Source: Benthortus sp964440495
GTDB lineage: Archaea; Thermoproteota; Nitrososphaeria_A; Caldarchaeales; Wolframiiraptoraceae
Direction: 5' to 3'
DNA: 56,213 bases
NCBI GenBank assembly: GCA_964440495.1
Contig: CAYTSD010000005.1
Location: forward strand, 1-56,213
A model generated the notes under the pieces. The model saw nothing but the letters and a program-made list of their open reading frames with translations, ran no database searches and was not told the DNA's origin. Positions 14,604 through 22,869 of this stretch are shown here, piece after piece (position 1 is the first letter of the stretch; each line of letters starts with the position of its first letter). A program made the position numbers and the translations under genes.

Positions 14604-16028
14604 ATGGGTGGAAACGAGCTTGAGAAACTTAGGGGAGAGCTCAGCGAGATAACAGGCAGTATTCTACGCCTCATAGCTGAGAGGAGGAGGCTGAGCCTCA
14701 GGATAGGTGAGGTCAAGGCCGCTTCCGGGAAGCCTCTCCTAGACCGTGAGGCCGAAGCCGCGCTCCTAAGAAAGATGCTAAACCTCTGCGGCGAACTAGG
14801 CTTAGACGAGGAGCTCTGTAGAAGAATCCTATTGATGCTCATCGAGGACTCCCTCAACCTCCAGCGCACAAAGCTCATCGAGAAGAAAGCAGACCCACTG
14901 GCCTACAGGAAAATATTTGCGCGCGCCGCCGAGCTTTATCGGATGGGTAAACCAGTTATCCGAACCGAGGTTGGGCAGCCTGACTTCACCGCGCCTCCAG
15001 AGGTTATGGCCGCGGCCTACGAGGCGATGAGGAAGGGGTATGGACGCTATGCTCCAGCAGCGGGAATCCCAGAGCTTAGGAAAGCCTTGGCCGAGAACCT
15101 CTCACAGCGCTACGGGGTAGACCTGAAGCCTGAGAACGTCGTGGTAACCCTAGGCGGCGCAATGGCGGTCTACTCAGCGATAGAGGCGTTAACGAAGCCT
15201 GGAGACGAGGTCATGGTCGTCGAGCCAGCCTGGCCCATCTATGGACACCAGGCCAGAACCTATGGGAGGAGGGTTGTCAGCGCCATGACAAGACTTGAAG
15301 ACGACTGGGACCCGATTAAGCCGCTGGAGGAAGGCTTAACGGAGGCCACACGTCTAGTCGTCGTCAACTACCCCAACAACCCTACGGGGAAGGTTCTCTC
15401 AAGGAAGGATTTCGGGAGGCTTCTGGAGACCGCATCCGAGTTAGATGCATGGGTTCTAAGCGACGAGGTCTACCGAGACTTCCTATTCGAGGGAGAAGAC
15501 CTGAGCGCCCTCCAGTTCCCCGACGCGAAGACCGTTGTAGTAGGCTCCTTCTCAAAGTCGTGGGGGATGACGGGCTACCGGATAGGATATCTTGTCGCAG
15601 AGGAGGAGGTTGCGCGGAGAGCAGCCCTAGTCCAAAACACGGTGGCGACATGCGTCCCAGAGTTCGTCCAATATGCTGCGATTGAGGCTCTGAAACAGGT
15701 TGAGGCGGCTAGAAAGAATGTCGAGACCGTTAGGAGAAGGCTTGAGGTGCTCTCAGAGGAGCTGGGGGGCTCAAACCTAATCGAGTTCACCAAGCCTCAG
15801 GGAGCCATGTACCTCTTTCCAAGAATCAAGGTAGATGGGCTCGACTCGATAGACTTTGCATGGAAGCTTTTGGAGAAGAAGGGTGTCGGCGTTGCGCCTG
15901 GAACGAGCTTCGGCGAAGGCTACTCAAACTACATTAGAATCTCTGCTGTTAGACCTGTTGAGGAGCTGAGGGAGGCTGCGAGGAAGATACTGGAAGCCGC
16001 TGAGGAGGCTGCGGCTGGGAAGCTCTAA
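14604..16028 (+). CDS. Chorismate mutase (AroQ)-aminotransferase fusion
   Basis: A 474-residue two-domain enzyme. Residues ~3-90 are an AroQ-type chorismate mutase (all-helical; LRLIAERRRLSLRIGEVKA with the catalytic Arg and Lys, KPLLDREAE, and a third helix). Residues ~100-474 are a class I (fold type I) PLP aminotransferase with VGQPDF, GGAMAVYSAIEA, NYPNNPTGK, LSDEVY and the PLP lysine in GSFSKSWGMTGYRIGY (K318). The fusion should make prephenate and then transaminate prephenate, phenylpyruvate or 4-hydroxyphenylpyruvate. It directly precedes tyrA, supporting the tyrosine/phenylalanine branch. Which keto acid is the substrate cannot be read from the sequence. ATG 14604 or TTG 14598 are possible starts. 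Confidence 0.9.
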   Translation: MGGNELEKLRGELSEITGSILRLIAERRRLSLRIGEVKAASGKPLLDREAEAALLRKMLNLCGELGLDEELCRRILLMLIEDSLNLQRTKLIEKKADPLAYRKIFARAAELYRMGKPVIRTEVGQPDFTAPPEVMAAAYEAMRKGYGRYAPAAGIPELRKALAENLSQRYGVDLKPENVVVTLGGAMAVYSAIEALTKPGDEVMVVEPAWPIYGHQARTYGRRVVSAMTRLEDDWDPIKPLEEGLTEATRLVVVNYPNNPTGKVLSRKDFGRLLETASELDAWVLSDEVYRDFLFEGEDLSALQFPDAKTVVVGSFSKSWGMTGYRIGYLVAEEEVARRAALVQNTVATCVPEFVQYAAIEALKQVEAARKNVETVRRRLEVLSEELGGSNLIEFTKPQGAMYLFPRIKVDGLDSIDFAWKLLEKKGVGVAPGTSFGEGYSNYIRISAVRPVEELREAARKILEAAEEAAAGKL

Positions 16029-16068
16029 AACCCCATTTATTACCCGGAAGAACACTCCATGAAGAGCC

Positions 16069-16869
16069 TTGAAGATAGCTGTTATCGGAGCAGGCTCAAT
16101 GGGCTCATGGTTTGCCCGCCAATTTCTGGAGCGAAATCACTCTGTAAAAATTTATGACAAAAATCTATCGAAGCTTTCATCTTTGGAAAGGGTTGGAGCA
16201 AGGGCGTGTAGCAGTCTTGATGAGGCTGTAGAGGGTGTTGAGGTGGTTTTAGCCGCCGTCCCCATAGAGTCTACTGCGAAGGTTGTCCGAGCAGCCGCTA
16301 ACTTGATGGGGTCAGGTGTAGTGGCTGAGATAGCCTCTCTCAAGCTTCCAGTAATCGAGACCCTTAGAAGGCTGCCTAAAGAGATTAATCCGCTCTCCCT
16401 CCATCCATTGTTTGGGCCGGGTCTAAGGGATTTGAGGGAGGGGAGGTTCGCCCTCATCCCCGTCAGAAGTTTAGTGAATGAGCTCGAGGTTGCGCGCAGA
16501 GTTTTCGACGGCGCCGAATTTGTCACGGTTTCAGCCGAGGAGCATGACGAGGCTATGGCCTACACCCTCTCCCTCACCCACCTAATCTCCCTCGCAGCCT
16601 CCCTAACCCTACCCGCAAACCTCATAGAACTGTTGAAGAGGCTCTCAGGGACGAGCTTCTCATCTCTCGCCTCGATGATGTCTGCATCCCTCGAAGAAAC
16701 TCCATCAACCTTCACACAAATACTCAAACTGAACAAAAATACAATTCGAATTGCCGATAAATTCCTTGATAGGTTTGAAGAGGTCTTGGAGAGTATTAGG
16801 CTCGGCAACTACGATGAGGTCGAGGAATATTTGAGGAAGGGATTTGAGGTTACTCGGATGCTCCGGTGA
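16069..16869 (+). CDS. tyrA: Prephenate dehydrogenase-family protein
   Basis: Oxidatively decarboxylates prephenate (or arogenate) to hydroxyphenylpyruvate (or tyrosine). The 266-residue protein has the Rossmann loop GAGSMGSWFA at residues 7-16, AVPIESTAKVV, the SLHPLFGPG segment with the active-site His, and a helical C-terminal dimerisation domain. TTG at 16069 is the apparent start; the TTTATTA box ~30 nt upstream would allow a leaderless transcript, or it is cotranscribed with the fusion gene 40 nt before. If the fusion upstream transaminates prephenate, this enzyme would act on arogenate. Its 3' end overlaps the convergent hexulose-phosphate synthase gene by 20 nt. Confidence 0.88.
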   Translation: MKIAVIGAGSMGSWFARQFLERNHSVKIYDKNLSKLSSLERVGARACSSLDEAVEGVEVVLAAVPIESTAKVVRAAANLMGSGVVAEIASLKLPVIETLRRLPKEINPLSLHPLFGPGLRDLREGRFALIPVRSLVNELEVARRVFDGAEFVTVSAEEHDEAMAYTLSLTHLISLAASLTLPANLIELLKRLSGTSFSSLASMMSASLEETPSTFTQILKLNKNTIRIADKFLDRFEEVLESIRLGNYDEVEEYLRKGFEVTRMLR

Positions 16870-17533
16870 TTTCCTCTAGGAGAATCTTGGCGGCGTCAGC
16901 TGGGTCGCTCGCCCTCGTGATTGCGCCACCGACTATGATTATCTTGCATCCTGCCTTTACGAATGTTGAGGCTGAGCCGTGTTTTATTCCGCCTGCGACA
17001 GCTACAGGTATCTTAACCTTTTCAGTTATCTTCTTTATCCATTCAAGCTCGCTTAAAGCATCGTATCCCCTCTTCTGCCTTCCGTATCCTACGTGAACTA
17101 GGACTGCGTCTGCTCCGAGTTCCTCAGCTCTCACAGCCCTGCTTAAGGGGTCTTCAACGCTCATTAGGTCGACTATGGATTTTGCCCCCATCTTTCTGCA
17201 GGTTTCGATTACGTCGCTTACGGTTTCGTCTCCAGCGGCGCTTATAACCGAGACCATGTCTGCGCCTGCCTTGACGGCTATCTCCGCCTCAACCCATCCT
17301 GCGTCAAAGGTCTTCATGTCAGCTATTATGAAATGGTTTGGGAAGAGTTTTCTAAACCGTGTAACTGCCTTCACTCCCTCGGCCTTTATCAGGGGTGTTC
17401 CAACCTCAAGCCAGAGTCTCCCAGCTTTCGCAACCCTCCTAGCGGTCTTCAAAGCATCTCTCAAGTCAACGTAGTCGAATGCCACCTGAAGCACAGGCCA
17501 TTTCCCCCACTCCCTAAGAGATTGAGGAGACAT
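16850..17533 (-). CDS. hps: 3-hexulose-6-phosphate synthase-like protein
   Basis: OMP-decarboxylase-superfamily barrel of 227 residues. HPS-type motifs are EVGTPLIKAEG, ADMKTFDAGWVEAE (D72, K74, D77 bind metal and phosphosugar) and VAGGIKHGS with the phosphate site IIVGGAIT. It condenses formaldehyde with ribulose 5-phosphate or, as usual in archaea lacking the oxidative pentose pathway, runs in reverse to give ribulose 5-phosphate from hexulose 6-phosphate. The hexulose-phosphate isomerase partner is not fused and not seen in the window. RpiA at 54.4 kb would use its product. KGPW-type OMP decarboxylase is less likely because the DMKTFD form is HPS-specific. Confidence 0.85.
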   Translation of the reverse strand: MSPQSLREWGKWPVLQVAFDYVDLRDALKTARRVAKAGRLWLEVGTPLIKAEGVKAVTRFRKLFPNHFIIADMKTFDAGWVEAEIAVKAGADMVSVISAAGDETVSDVIETCRKMGAKSIVDLMSVEDPLSRAVRAEELGADAVLVHVGYGRQKRGYDALSELEWIKKITEKVKIPVAVAGGIKHGSASTFVKAGCKIIIVGGAITRASDPADAAKILLEEITGASE

Positions 17534-17558
17534 ACTCCGAGAACAGGTATGCTTTGCT

Positions 17559-18983
17559 TTATATTTGCTCTATGACCGAGTCTGTTTCGAGATGTATCTC
17601 GGGTTCGCCGAAGGGGTTCACCCTCACGCTAACCCACTTAAGCCTAATCTTCGCACCTTCAGGAATCTCCGAGAGCTCCACGGCCTTAGAGCGCCACGCA
17701 ACTCCCTGGACAGCGGCCTCCTCATCCTTAAGCCAGAACCCTAGACGCTCAGCGGTTCCAAACCTTGTCTCAACGTTTACGACCTGGGTCTTCGTGTAGA
17801 GTATTCCCTCAACTATGAGGTCTCTCTCATCCCTTATCCCTTCGCGAAGTATCTCCGAAGGCTTCACAACGCGTTTGGGGAGAGCTATCTCTCTTTCAGG
17901 GCTTGCTACCCTCTCCACCCCACCCCTAGCAATCAGGTAGATTCTCTCCCTCCTAACCTCTTGGACGGCCTCCCTAACCTTGAAGTAGTCTCCTGGGCCA
18001 AGCTCGGGCTTCTCGGGGACGAGAACTCTGATTATCCTCTCTCCATCGGTTGAGACTATCGCCCAGCCTGCAGGCCTCTCAACTAGGTCTAACACGCGTA
18101 GAAGCTTCTCCCCGACTTTGCGTTCCTCGAGGATTTGGAGGGTCTCCGGCGTCGGTTTCTCCCTCATCGCAAGTATGCTTCTAGAGGTTAGTGTGAGTCT
18201 TCCCCCGCGGAGTCTCACGTCGGTTAGGTAGACCCTCTCCCCAGGCTTGAGGTCTCTGAGAAGCTCAGCCTTCTCACGCCAAGCCGTTAGCCGAGCCTCC
18301 CTGCTTCCATCGGTTACTATCGCCTCTCTGAGCACGGCCTCGCCGAACTGGGTCTGGACACGTCTCTCCTCACCTACCTCGACGACGGTTGCAGCCAAGT
18401 CATGGACACCCTCACCACGCTCCAAAGCCTTCGAGAGCTCTAGGAAGAAGCTCTCTGGAGCAGGCGCCCCAGGCTCGGCCTCAAGCTTCACAACCTGCCC
18501 GCTTCTCCCAACCCTCAGCTCAGGCTCACCCGTCTCTATCCTCTCCCTAGTGTAGGCGTGGAGGACTGCTACCTGGTCTCCTGGCTTGAGGCCTAGCTTC
18601 CCAGCTTCCTCAGCCCTCTCGTCCCATAGGGTTACCTCCACGACCCCGCTTCCATCACCGAGCTTAAGCCTCAGAATCCTATGTCCCTTAACCTGGAGGG
18701 GGCCGTGAACCGCGTAGACTGTTCCCCTAACCGAGACGTCGTTGAGTCCTGGAACTAGGTCGGCTATCTTTGTGTAGCTCATGGAGGTGTAGGCTTCTCT
18801 GGGGGCTTCTGAGGCTGTGAAGGCTCCAAGCTCCTCCGCGACTAGGAGGAGGGCTCCAACCCTGTTTAGGAGGGGGAACTCGCTGAGCTTCGCCTCAACC
18901 ATTGCTTCAACCTCCTCTCTGCTCAGGTCGGGGAATCTGGCCAGAATCCTGGAGAGCAGCTTCTCGTAGTCGCCCATGCTCAA
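17559..18983 (-). CDS. rpa: Replication protein A-like ssDNA-binding protein (multiple OB folds)
   Basis: A 474-residue archaeal RPA large-subunit homologue that should coat single-stranded DNA in replication and repair. After a helical N-terminus (residues 1-60) a first clear OB fold appears at ~70-165 with VSVRGTVYAV and DGSGVVEVTLWDERAEEAG. Further OB-like units follow at ~170-275 (DLAATVVEVGEERRVQ), ~285-370 and ~375-474 (LIVEGILYTKTQ). No C-terminal zinc finger is evident, so it is the zinc-less form. ATG 18983 is chosen; ATG two codons later is equally possible. Same strand as hps (26 nt away) and pduO. Confidence 0.85.
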   Translation of the reverse strand: MSMGDYEKLLSRILARFPDLSREEVEAMVEAKLSEFPLLNRVGALLLVAEELGAFTASEAPREAYTSMSYTKIADLVPGLNDVSVRGTVYAVHGPLQVKGHRILRLKLGDGSGVVEVTLWDERAEEAGKLGLKPGDQVAVLHAYTRERIETGEPELRVGRSGQVVKLEAEPGAPAPESFFLELSKALERGEGVHDLAATVVEVGEERRVQTQFGEAVLREAIVTDGSREARLTAWREKAELLRDLKPGERVYLTDVRLRGGRLTLTSRSILAMREKPTPETLQILEERKVGEKLLRVLDLVERPAGWAIVSTDGERIIRVLVPEKPELGPGDYFKVREAVQEVRRERIYLIARGGVERVASPEREIALPKRVVKPSEILREGIRDERDLIVEGILYTKTQVVNVETRFGTAERLGFWLKDEEAAVQGVAWRSKAVELSEIPEGAKIRLKWVSVRVNPFGEPEIHLETDSVIEQI

Positions 18984-19024
18984 GCCCTGCTTCTCACCAC
19001 CTCTAACAAACTATACCCCATGCC

Positions 19025-19567
19025 TTAAGGGCTTCTCCAAAGCCTCTCCCCAGCCCCCTCCCTCAAGTTAATGTAGCGGGCTAAGGTGAAGAGAAGGGTG
19101 GAGAGCCTGTTCATGTAGGCCAGGGATAGGGAGCTGACCTCAAACCTCCTCGAGAGGGCTACAAGCCGACGTTCAGCCCTCCTGGCGACGGCTCTAGCGA
19201 AGTGGAGGACGGCGGCCGCAGGCACCCCTCCAGGATAGATGAAGAGGCTGAGGGGTGGAAGCTTCCTCTCATACTCCTCGACAAGCTTCTCCAAGTAGTC
19301 GAGCTCCCCCTTCCCAATCCCCCATCTCCTCTGAATCCCCGTTCCAAGGCTTGCAACCTCGCTGCCCAGGGTGAAGAGATGCCTCTGTACTCGGAGGAGA
19401 ATCCTGGAGACCTCATCCTCCTCCTCGAGGAGGCTGCGGACGAACCCTAGAAGCGCGTTCAACTCGTCGAGGCTCCCGCATACCTCAAGCCTCTCATCAT
19501 CCTTCCATACCCTTACTCCGCCTAGGAGGCTTGTCTCACCCTTATCCCCACTCCCATGTTTTCTCAT
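19025..19567 (-). CDS. pduO: Cob(I)alamin adenosyltransferase, PduO type
   Basis: Transfers the adenosyl group of ATP to cob(I)alamin to make coenzyme B12. The 180-residue helical bundle has the N-terminal ATP motif GDKGETSLLGG followed by EVCGSLDELNALLGF, and the C-terminal RAVARRAERR and YMNRLSTLLFTLARYIN blocks containing the conserved Arg and Asn residues. ATG at 19567 overlaps the stop of the LutB-like gene (ATGA), so translation is coupled although no B12 enzyme is visible nearby. Confidence 0.93.
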   Translation of the reverse strand: MRKHGSGDKGETSLLGGVRVWKDDERLEVCGSLDELNALLGFVRSLLEEEDEVSRILLRVQRHLFTLGSEVASLGTGIQRRWGIGKGELDYLEKLVEEYERKLPPLSLFIYPGGVPAAAVLHFARAVARRAERRLVALSRRFEVSSLSLAYMNRLSTLLFTLARYINLREGAGERLWRSP

Positions 19568-21666
19568 CTGGTCGCAAACCCCCTTGGATAGACTAGCTCT
19601 AAGGGATGCTTTACTGGGAGTCTTGAGAGATGCTTGAACTGGAGGGCGCAGACGGTGCTCTCGGTGACTATCATCTCAGCGCCGGTCTTCTCATACTCTG
19701 AGGCAAGCTGCCGTCCAATAGCTATGCTTAGGTCGTATCCATGGCCGTTTCTCTTCATCCCCCAGGTTCCAGCCATCCCGCAGCATCCGAGATTCTTATG
19801 GGAGACCTTTACGCCGAGTCTCTCAAGCATCTCCTTCACTGGGATGCTCCCGTCAAGAGTTCTCGAGTGGCAGGGAAGATGGTAGAAGACGTGAAGCCCC
19901 TTAGGATGCTCCAACACCCTTGAGACCCTGTCCCAGTCAAGCTTCATGAGGAACTCGAAGAAGTTGTAACTATGCTCGGCGACGGCTCTCGCCTCCCTGC
20001 TCCCCAGCAACCTAATGTAAGGGTCTCTGAGACAATACTCTGCAGTCGGCTCAACCGAGAGGATGATGTAGCCCTCCTCAACGAGAGGGTAGAAGCTCTC
20101 AATATTGTATTCTGCAACCTCTCTGGCTTTCTCGAAGAATCCATACTGTATTAAGGGCATGCCGCTGCTTCTCTGTGGTGGGAGAACGACGTAGAATCCA
20201 AGCTCCATTAAGAGTCTCGCAGCCGCCAACCCTATCTCTGGGTAGGAGTAGTAGATGAGGCTGTCTGTGAATAGTGCCACCTTGCCTGCCTCACCGCTTC
20301 CACCCTCCTTGAAAAGCTTCCCAAGATGCTTTCTCCTAAAACTCGGCAGAGGCCTCCTTCTATCCACTCCAATAACGTTCTCCAAAATCTCCCTAATCTT
20401 AGAAGACTTAAGCGCGAGATTCACGATTCCAGCTGCTGCGCTCCCAAGTGATGCAAACCTCTCATAGCGGGCCATCATCTGGTTTATCTCAGGATAACCA
20501 TAGCGCTCCCCATATCTATGCTTGGCAACCGATGCGATGTATGGTAGGTTTATCTCTAGGGGGCAGACCTCTCTGCAGAGCCCGCAGGTGAGGCAGAGCT
20601 GAGCGAACTCCGTCTTATCCAGCCCATGGGTTATAAGGGTCCAAGGCACACTCATCGGGCCGCTGTATATGTAGCCGAAGACGTGTCCTCCAACCATGTT
20701 GTAGGTTGGGCAGGTGTTGAGGCATGCGGAGCATCTTATACAGTATAGGGCTTCAGCGAGCTCTGGGTCCTCTCTCGCCTTCATTCTCCCGTTATCGATT
20801 ATCACGAAATAGACTTTTCTACGCTTCCTTCCTCCTCTCCTAGGATACGCGAACCCCTCGATTGACTGAAACGTTACGTAGCTGCTTAGCCTCTGACCCG
20901 TGGCGCTCCTCGGAAGAACATAAACTATCTTCAAGGCGTCGGCCACGCTTCTAACAATCTTCTCAACCCCCGCAACAACCAAGTAGATGGGGGTGAAGGC
21001 GAGGGAGAGTCTATCATTCCCCTCATTCGTCACCAAAACAACAGCAGCGTTCTCAGCTACAATCGCATTCGCGCCAGTTATCGTCATATCGGCTGAAAGA
21101 AACTTTTCTCTAAGATCTTCTCTCACGGTCTCTAGAATGCTCTCAGCGTTAGGTTCAACGCTTTTTCCAAGCTTCTCTGTGAAGAGTCTAGCTATATCCT
21201 CTTTAGTCTTATGGAGGGCTGGGCCTAGTATGTGAACTGGCTTCTCTCCTGCAAGCTGGATTATTCTTTCCCCTAGATCTGTCTCCATCACCGTTATTCC
21301 TTCTGCTTCTAGTGCTTTGGTAAGCTCTATCTCCTCACTTGTCATAGATTTTGCCTTGACTACAAGCTTCACATTATTCTCTCTACATATCTCTATTATC
21401 TTTCTCCTCGCTTCTTCAGCGTTCTCCACCATGTAGAGTTCTCCGCCTCTTCTCTCAACAGATTCCCTTAGGAGTTCAAGGTTTTCTTCAAGTTCTCTAA
21501 GATTCCTCTCCTTTACATCTCTAAGCTCCTTAACAGCTGAAGGTGGAAGCTCGGCCATGGCTGGAATGCTTCTCTCAAGCATCCTCCTAGAGCTTTCCAG
21601 TATAGGCCATCTACCGGAAAACTTCTCTAAGGCTTCCTCAACTCTCCGAGCAAGTTCCTCGCTCAG
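19564..21666 (-). CDS. lutB: LutB-like LUD / 2x[4Fe-4S] / CCG-domain oxidoreductase subunit
   Basis: A 700-residue iron-sulfur protein related to LutB/YkgF of the L-lactate oxidation complex, fused to a GlpC/LutA-like cysteine-rich part. The LUD domain spans about residues 60-260 (VKAKSMTSEEIEL, ETDLGERIIQL). Two ferredoxin motifs are at C309-C312-C315-C319 and C358-C361-C364-C368. The C-terminal region has one intact CCG motif (NLGCCGMAGTWG) while the other half reads PPQRSSGMPLIQYG, with Ser for both Cys. The frame is open to 6 nt after the lutC stop; no ATG, GTG or TTG occurs in the first 28 codons, which resemble LutB N-termini, and CTG at 21666 has GAGGTG 6 nt upstream. The first ATG is at 21582. 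Physiological substrate is inferred. Confidence 0.85.
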   Translation of the reverse strand: MSEELARRVEEALEKFSGRWPILESSRRMLERSIPAMAELPPSAVKELRDVKERNLRELEENLELLRESVERRGGELYMVENAEEARRKIIEICRENNVKLVVKAKSMTSEEIELTKALEAEGITVMETDLGERIIQLAGEKPVHILGPALHKTKEDIARLFTEKLGKSVEPNAESILETVREDLREKFLSADMTITGANAIVAENAAVVLVTNEGNDRLSLAFTPIYLVVAGVEKIVRSVADALKIVYVLPRSATGQRLSSYVTFQSIEGFAYPRRGGRKRRKVYFVIIDNGRMKAREDPELAEALYCIRCSACLNTCPTYNMVGGHVFGYIYSGPMSVPWTLITHGLDKTEFAQLCLTCGLCREVCPLEINLPYIASVAKHRYGERYGYPEINQMMARYERFASLGSAAAGIVNLALKSSKIREILENVIGVDRRRPLPSFRRKHLGKLFKEGGSGEAGKVALFTDSLIYYSYPEIGLAAARLLMELGFYVVLPPQRSSGMPLIQYGFFEKAREVAEYNIESFYPLVEEGYIILSVEPTAEYCLRDPYIRLLGSREARAVAEHSYNFFEFLMKLDWDRVSRVLEHPKGLHVFYHLPCHSRTLDGSIPVKEMLERLGVKVSHKNLGCCGMAGTWGMKRNGHGYDLSIAIGRQLASEYEKTGAEMIVTESTVCALQFKHLSRLPVKHPLELVYPRGFATR

Positions 21667-21669
21667 CCT

Positions 21670-22227
21670 CTACACCTCCTCTAACAAAATTACATGGATA
21701 TTCTGGGAGCCGTGAACCCCCTGAACAAGGTTGCCTTCGATGTCCGCCGTGAGGCTCGGCCCAGTTATGAAGAAGACCGAGAGACCTCTCCTAAGAGCGG
21801 AGTCAACCTCTTCCTCAAGCTCTGGAAGTGAGTCAACAACCCTGTCCAGACTCAGTATCGAGATATGGGTTCTAGCTGAGAATATCGCAGCCTCCTCTAT
21901 GGCCGCACGCGCAAAATAAACTATTGTCCCTGACTCTGCTATCCCGAACTCTGCTGCACCTATGGAGACCATTGCCCTGCTTACCGTGGAGGAGTCTATC
22001 ACGCTGAGTGGGTCAACCTTAACGAGCTTCAGCCCTCTCTCAGCGAATACTTCCTCGAGGAGGTTGGCGACGTCTTTCCAGAGCCTCACGCCGAGTACAA
22101 GTTCTCCCTCCATGGATGAAGCCTTCTCAGCGATCTTCATCGCAGCGTCTTCAAGGTTTTCAGCAACCTCCACCTCACCTCCAACCTCTAGAACCCTCTC
22201 CTGAAAGAGTTTCTCCAAATCACCCAT
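21670..22227 (-). CDS. lutC: LutC-like LUD-domain protein
   Basis: A 185-residue single LUD domain protein of the LutC/YkgG family, a partner of LutB in oxidation of L-lactate or another 2-hydroxy acid. Typical motifs are GAAEFGIAESGTIVYFA in the middle and TGPSLTADIEGNLVQGVHG at the C-terminus. It is immediately upstream of the LutB-like gene (3 nt between stop and the proposed CTG start) and its own ATG lies within the end of a zinc-finger microprotein ORF. No separate LutA gene is present; the CCG part is fused to LutB. Confidence 0.88.
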   Translation of the reverse strand: MGDLEKLFQERVLEVGGEVEVAENLEDAAMKIAEKASSMEGELVLGVRLWKDVANLLEEVFAERGLKLVKVDPLSVIDSSTVSRAMVSIGAAEFGIAESGTIVYFARAAIEEAAIFSARTHISILSLDRVVDSLPELEEEVDSALRRGLSVFFITGPSLTADIEGNLVQGVHGSQNIHVILLEEV

Positions 22228-22375
22228 TCTCGTTTTCCTCCAACCTAATGATTCTAGGTCTAAACCTTACCTTGAGGATGTCTGGATGTGAGGAAGATAC
22301 ATGCTTAAGGAACTCTTCATAGCCTTCAAACCTCAGGCCACAGAGCGGGCACTCTACCACATATCTTTTCTTCAC
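22220..22375 (-). CDS. C2H2 zinc-finger microprotein upstream of lutC
   Basis: A 51-codon ORF starting GTG at 22375 and ending TGA at 22220-22222, overlapping the lutC start by 8 nt. It encodes ECPLCGLRFEGYEEFLKH followed by VSSSH: ligands C9, C12, H25 and H30 with the usual hydrophobic core give one C2H2 finger. The remainder is basic (KVRFRPRIIRLEE). Such single-finger proteins in archaea may bind nucleic acid or protein; position suggests a regulator or partner of the Lut-like genes. Overlap and strict finger spacing support a real gene; too short for most gene finders. Confidence 0.7.
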   Translation of the reverse strand: MKKRYVVECPLCGLRFEGYEEFLKHVSSSHPDILKVRFRPRIIRLEENENG

Positions 22376-22415
22376 ATCTTATTTCAAGGTCTTCTCCAGG
22401 CTTTAAGTGATTGGG

Positions 22416-22814
22416 TTAGCGGTGAAGCATGCTTGAAGCCCATGCCTCCTCCCTCTTTGGACCCCGGACTAGGAATCTCCTCTCAACCCTTGAGGCCTTG
22501 AAGAGTTTAACCAGATACTCTTCAACCTTCTCTGGGTCAAACCTCTTACAGGAATAAACATCTACTGAGACATAATTTGTGAGGGTGTCTGTGTGAATCG
22601 AGATGTGGCTCTCCGCAACTATCACGAATCCTGAGAGTCCCTGACCACTCGGGCTCCCCTCCTCACCTACATAGTGAACCACCAGCGGCCCTCCTATAAT
22701 CCTCATCTCCATCATCTCAGCTAGGTCTCTGAACGCCTTGAGGAGGAGCTCTCTATCCTCCAGCCTCTCTCCAGCGCACTCATGCAAATCCAGCATGAAG
22801 TGATACCAAGCCAT
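22416..22814 (-). CDS. speD: S-adenosylmethionine decarboxylase-family proenzyme (SpeD-like)
   Basis: A 132-residue pyruvoyl enzyme precursor. AESHISIHTDT contains the self-cleavage pair E68-S69, with Ser69 becoming the pyruvoyl group, and the conserved H70 and acid-base C89 in VDVYSCKRF are present. The N-terminal HFMLDLHECAGERLED and MRIIGG segments match the prokaryotic class 1 AdoMet decarboxylases used in polyamine synthesis. Some TACK archaea have a paralogue that decarboxylates arginine; the sequence here does not let me exclude that. ATG 22814 has GAGGAAGAG directly upstream. Confidence 0.88.
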   Translation of the reverse strand: MAWYHFMLDLHECAGERLEDRELLLKAFRDLAEMMEMRIIGGPLVVHYVGEEGSPSGQGLSGFVIVAESHISIHTDTLTNYVSVDVYSCKRFDPEKVEEYLVKLFKASRVERRFLVRGPKREEAWASSMLHR

Positions 22815-22847
22815 CTCTTCCTCGGAAACCCTCCGATGATAACGTCA

Positions 22848-22853
22848 TTATAA
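22848..22853 (-). promoter_or_regulatory. Possible TATA box of speD
   Basis: ACTTATAATG read on the minus strand lies ~35 nt before the speD ATG, giving a leader of about 10 nt that includes the GAGGAAGAG ribosome binding site. Confidence 0.4.
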
Positions 22854-22869
22854 GTATTTTGGGCGAGCG

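Noticed and set aside
16850..17533. Orotidine 5'-phosphate decarboxylase.
   Set aside because: The metal-site motif is DMKTFD, as in hexulose-phosphate synthase, rather than the DxKxxD with OMP-specific neighbours.
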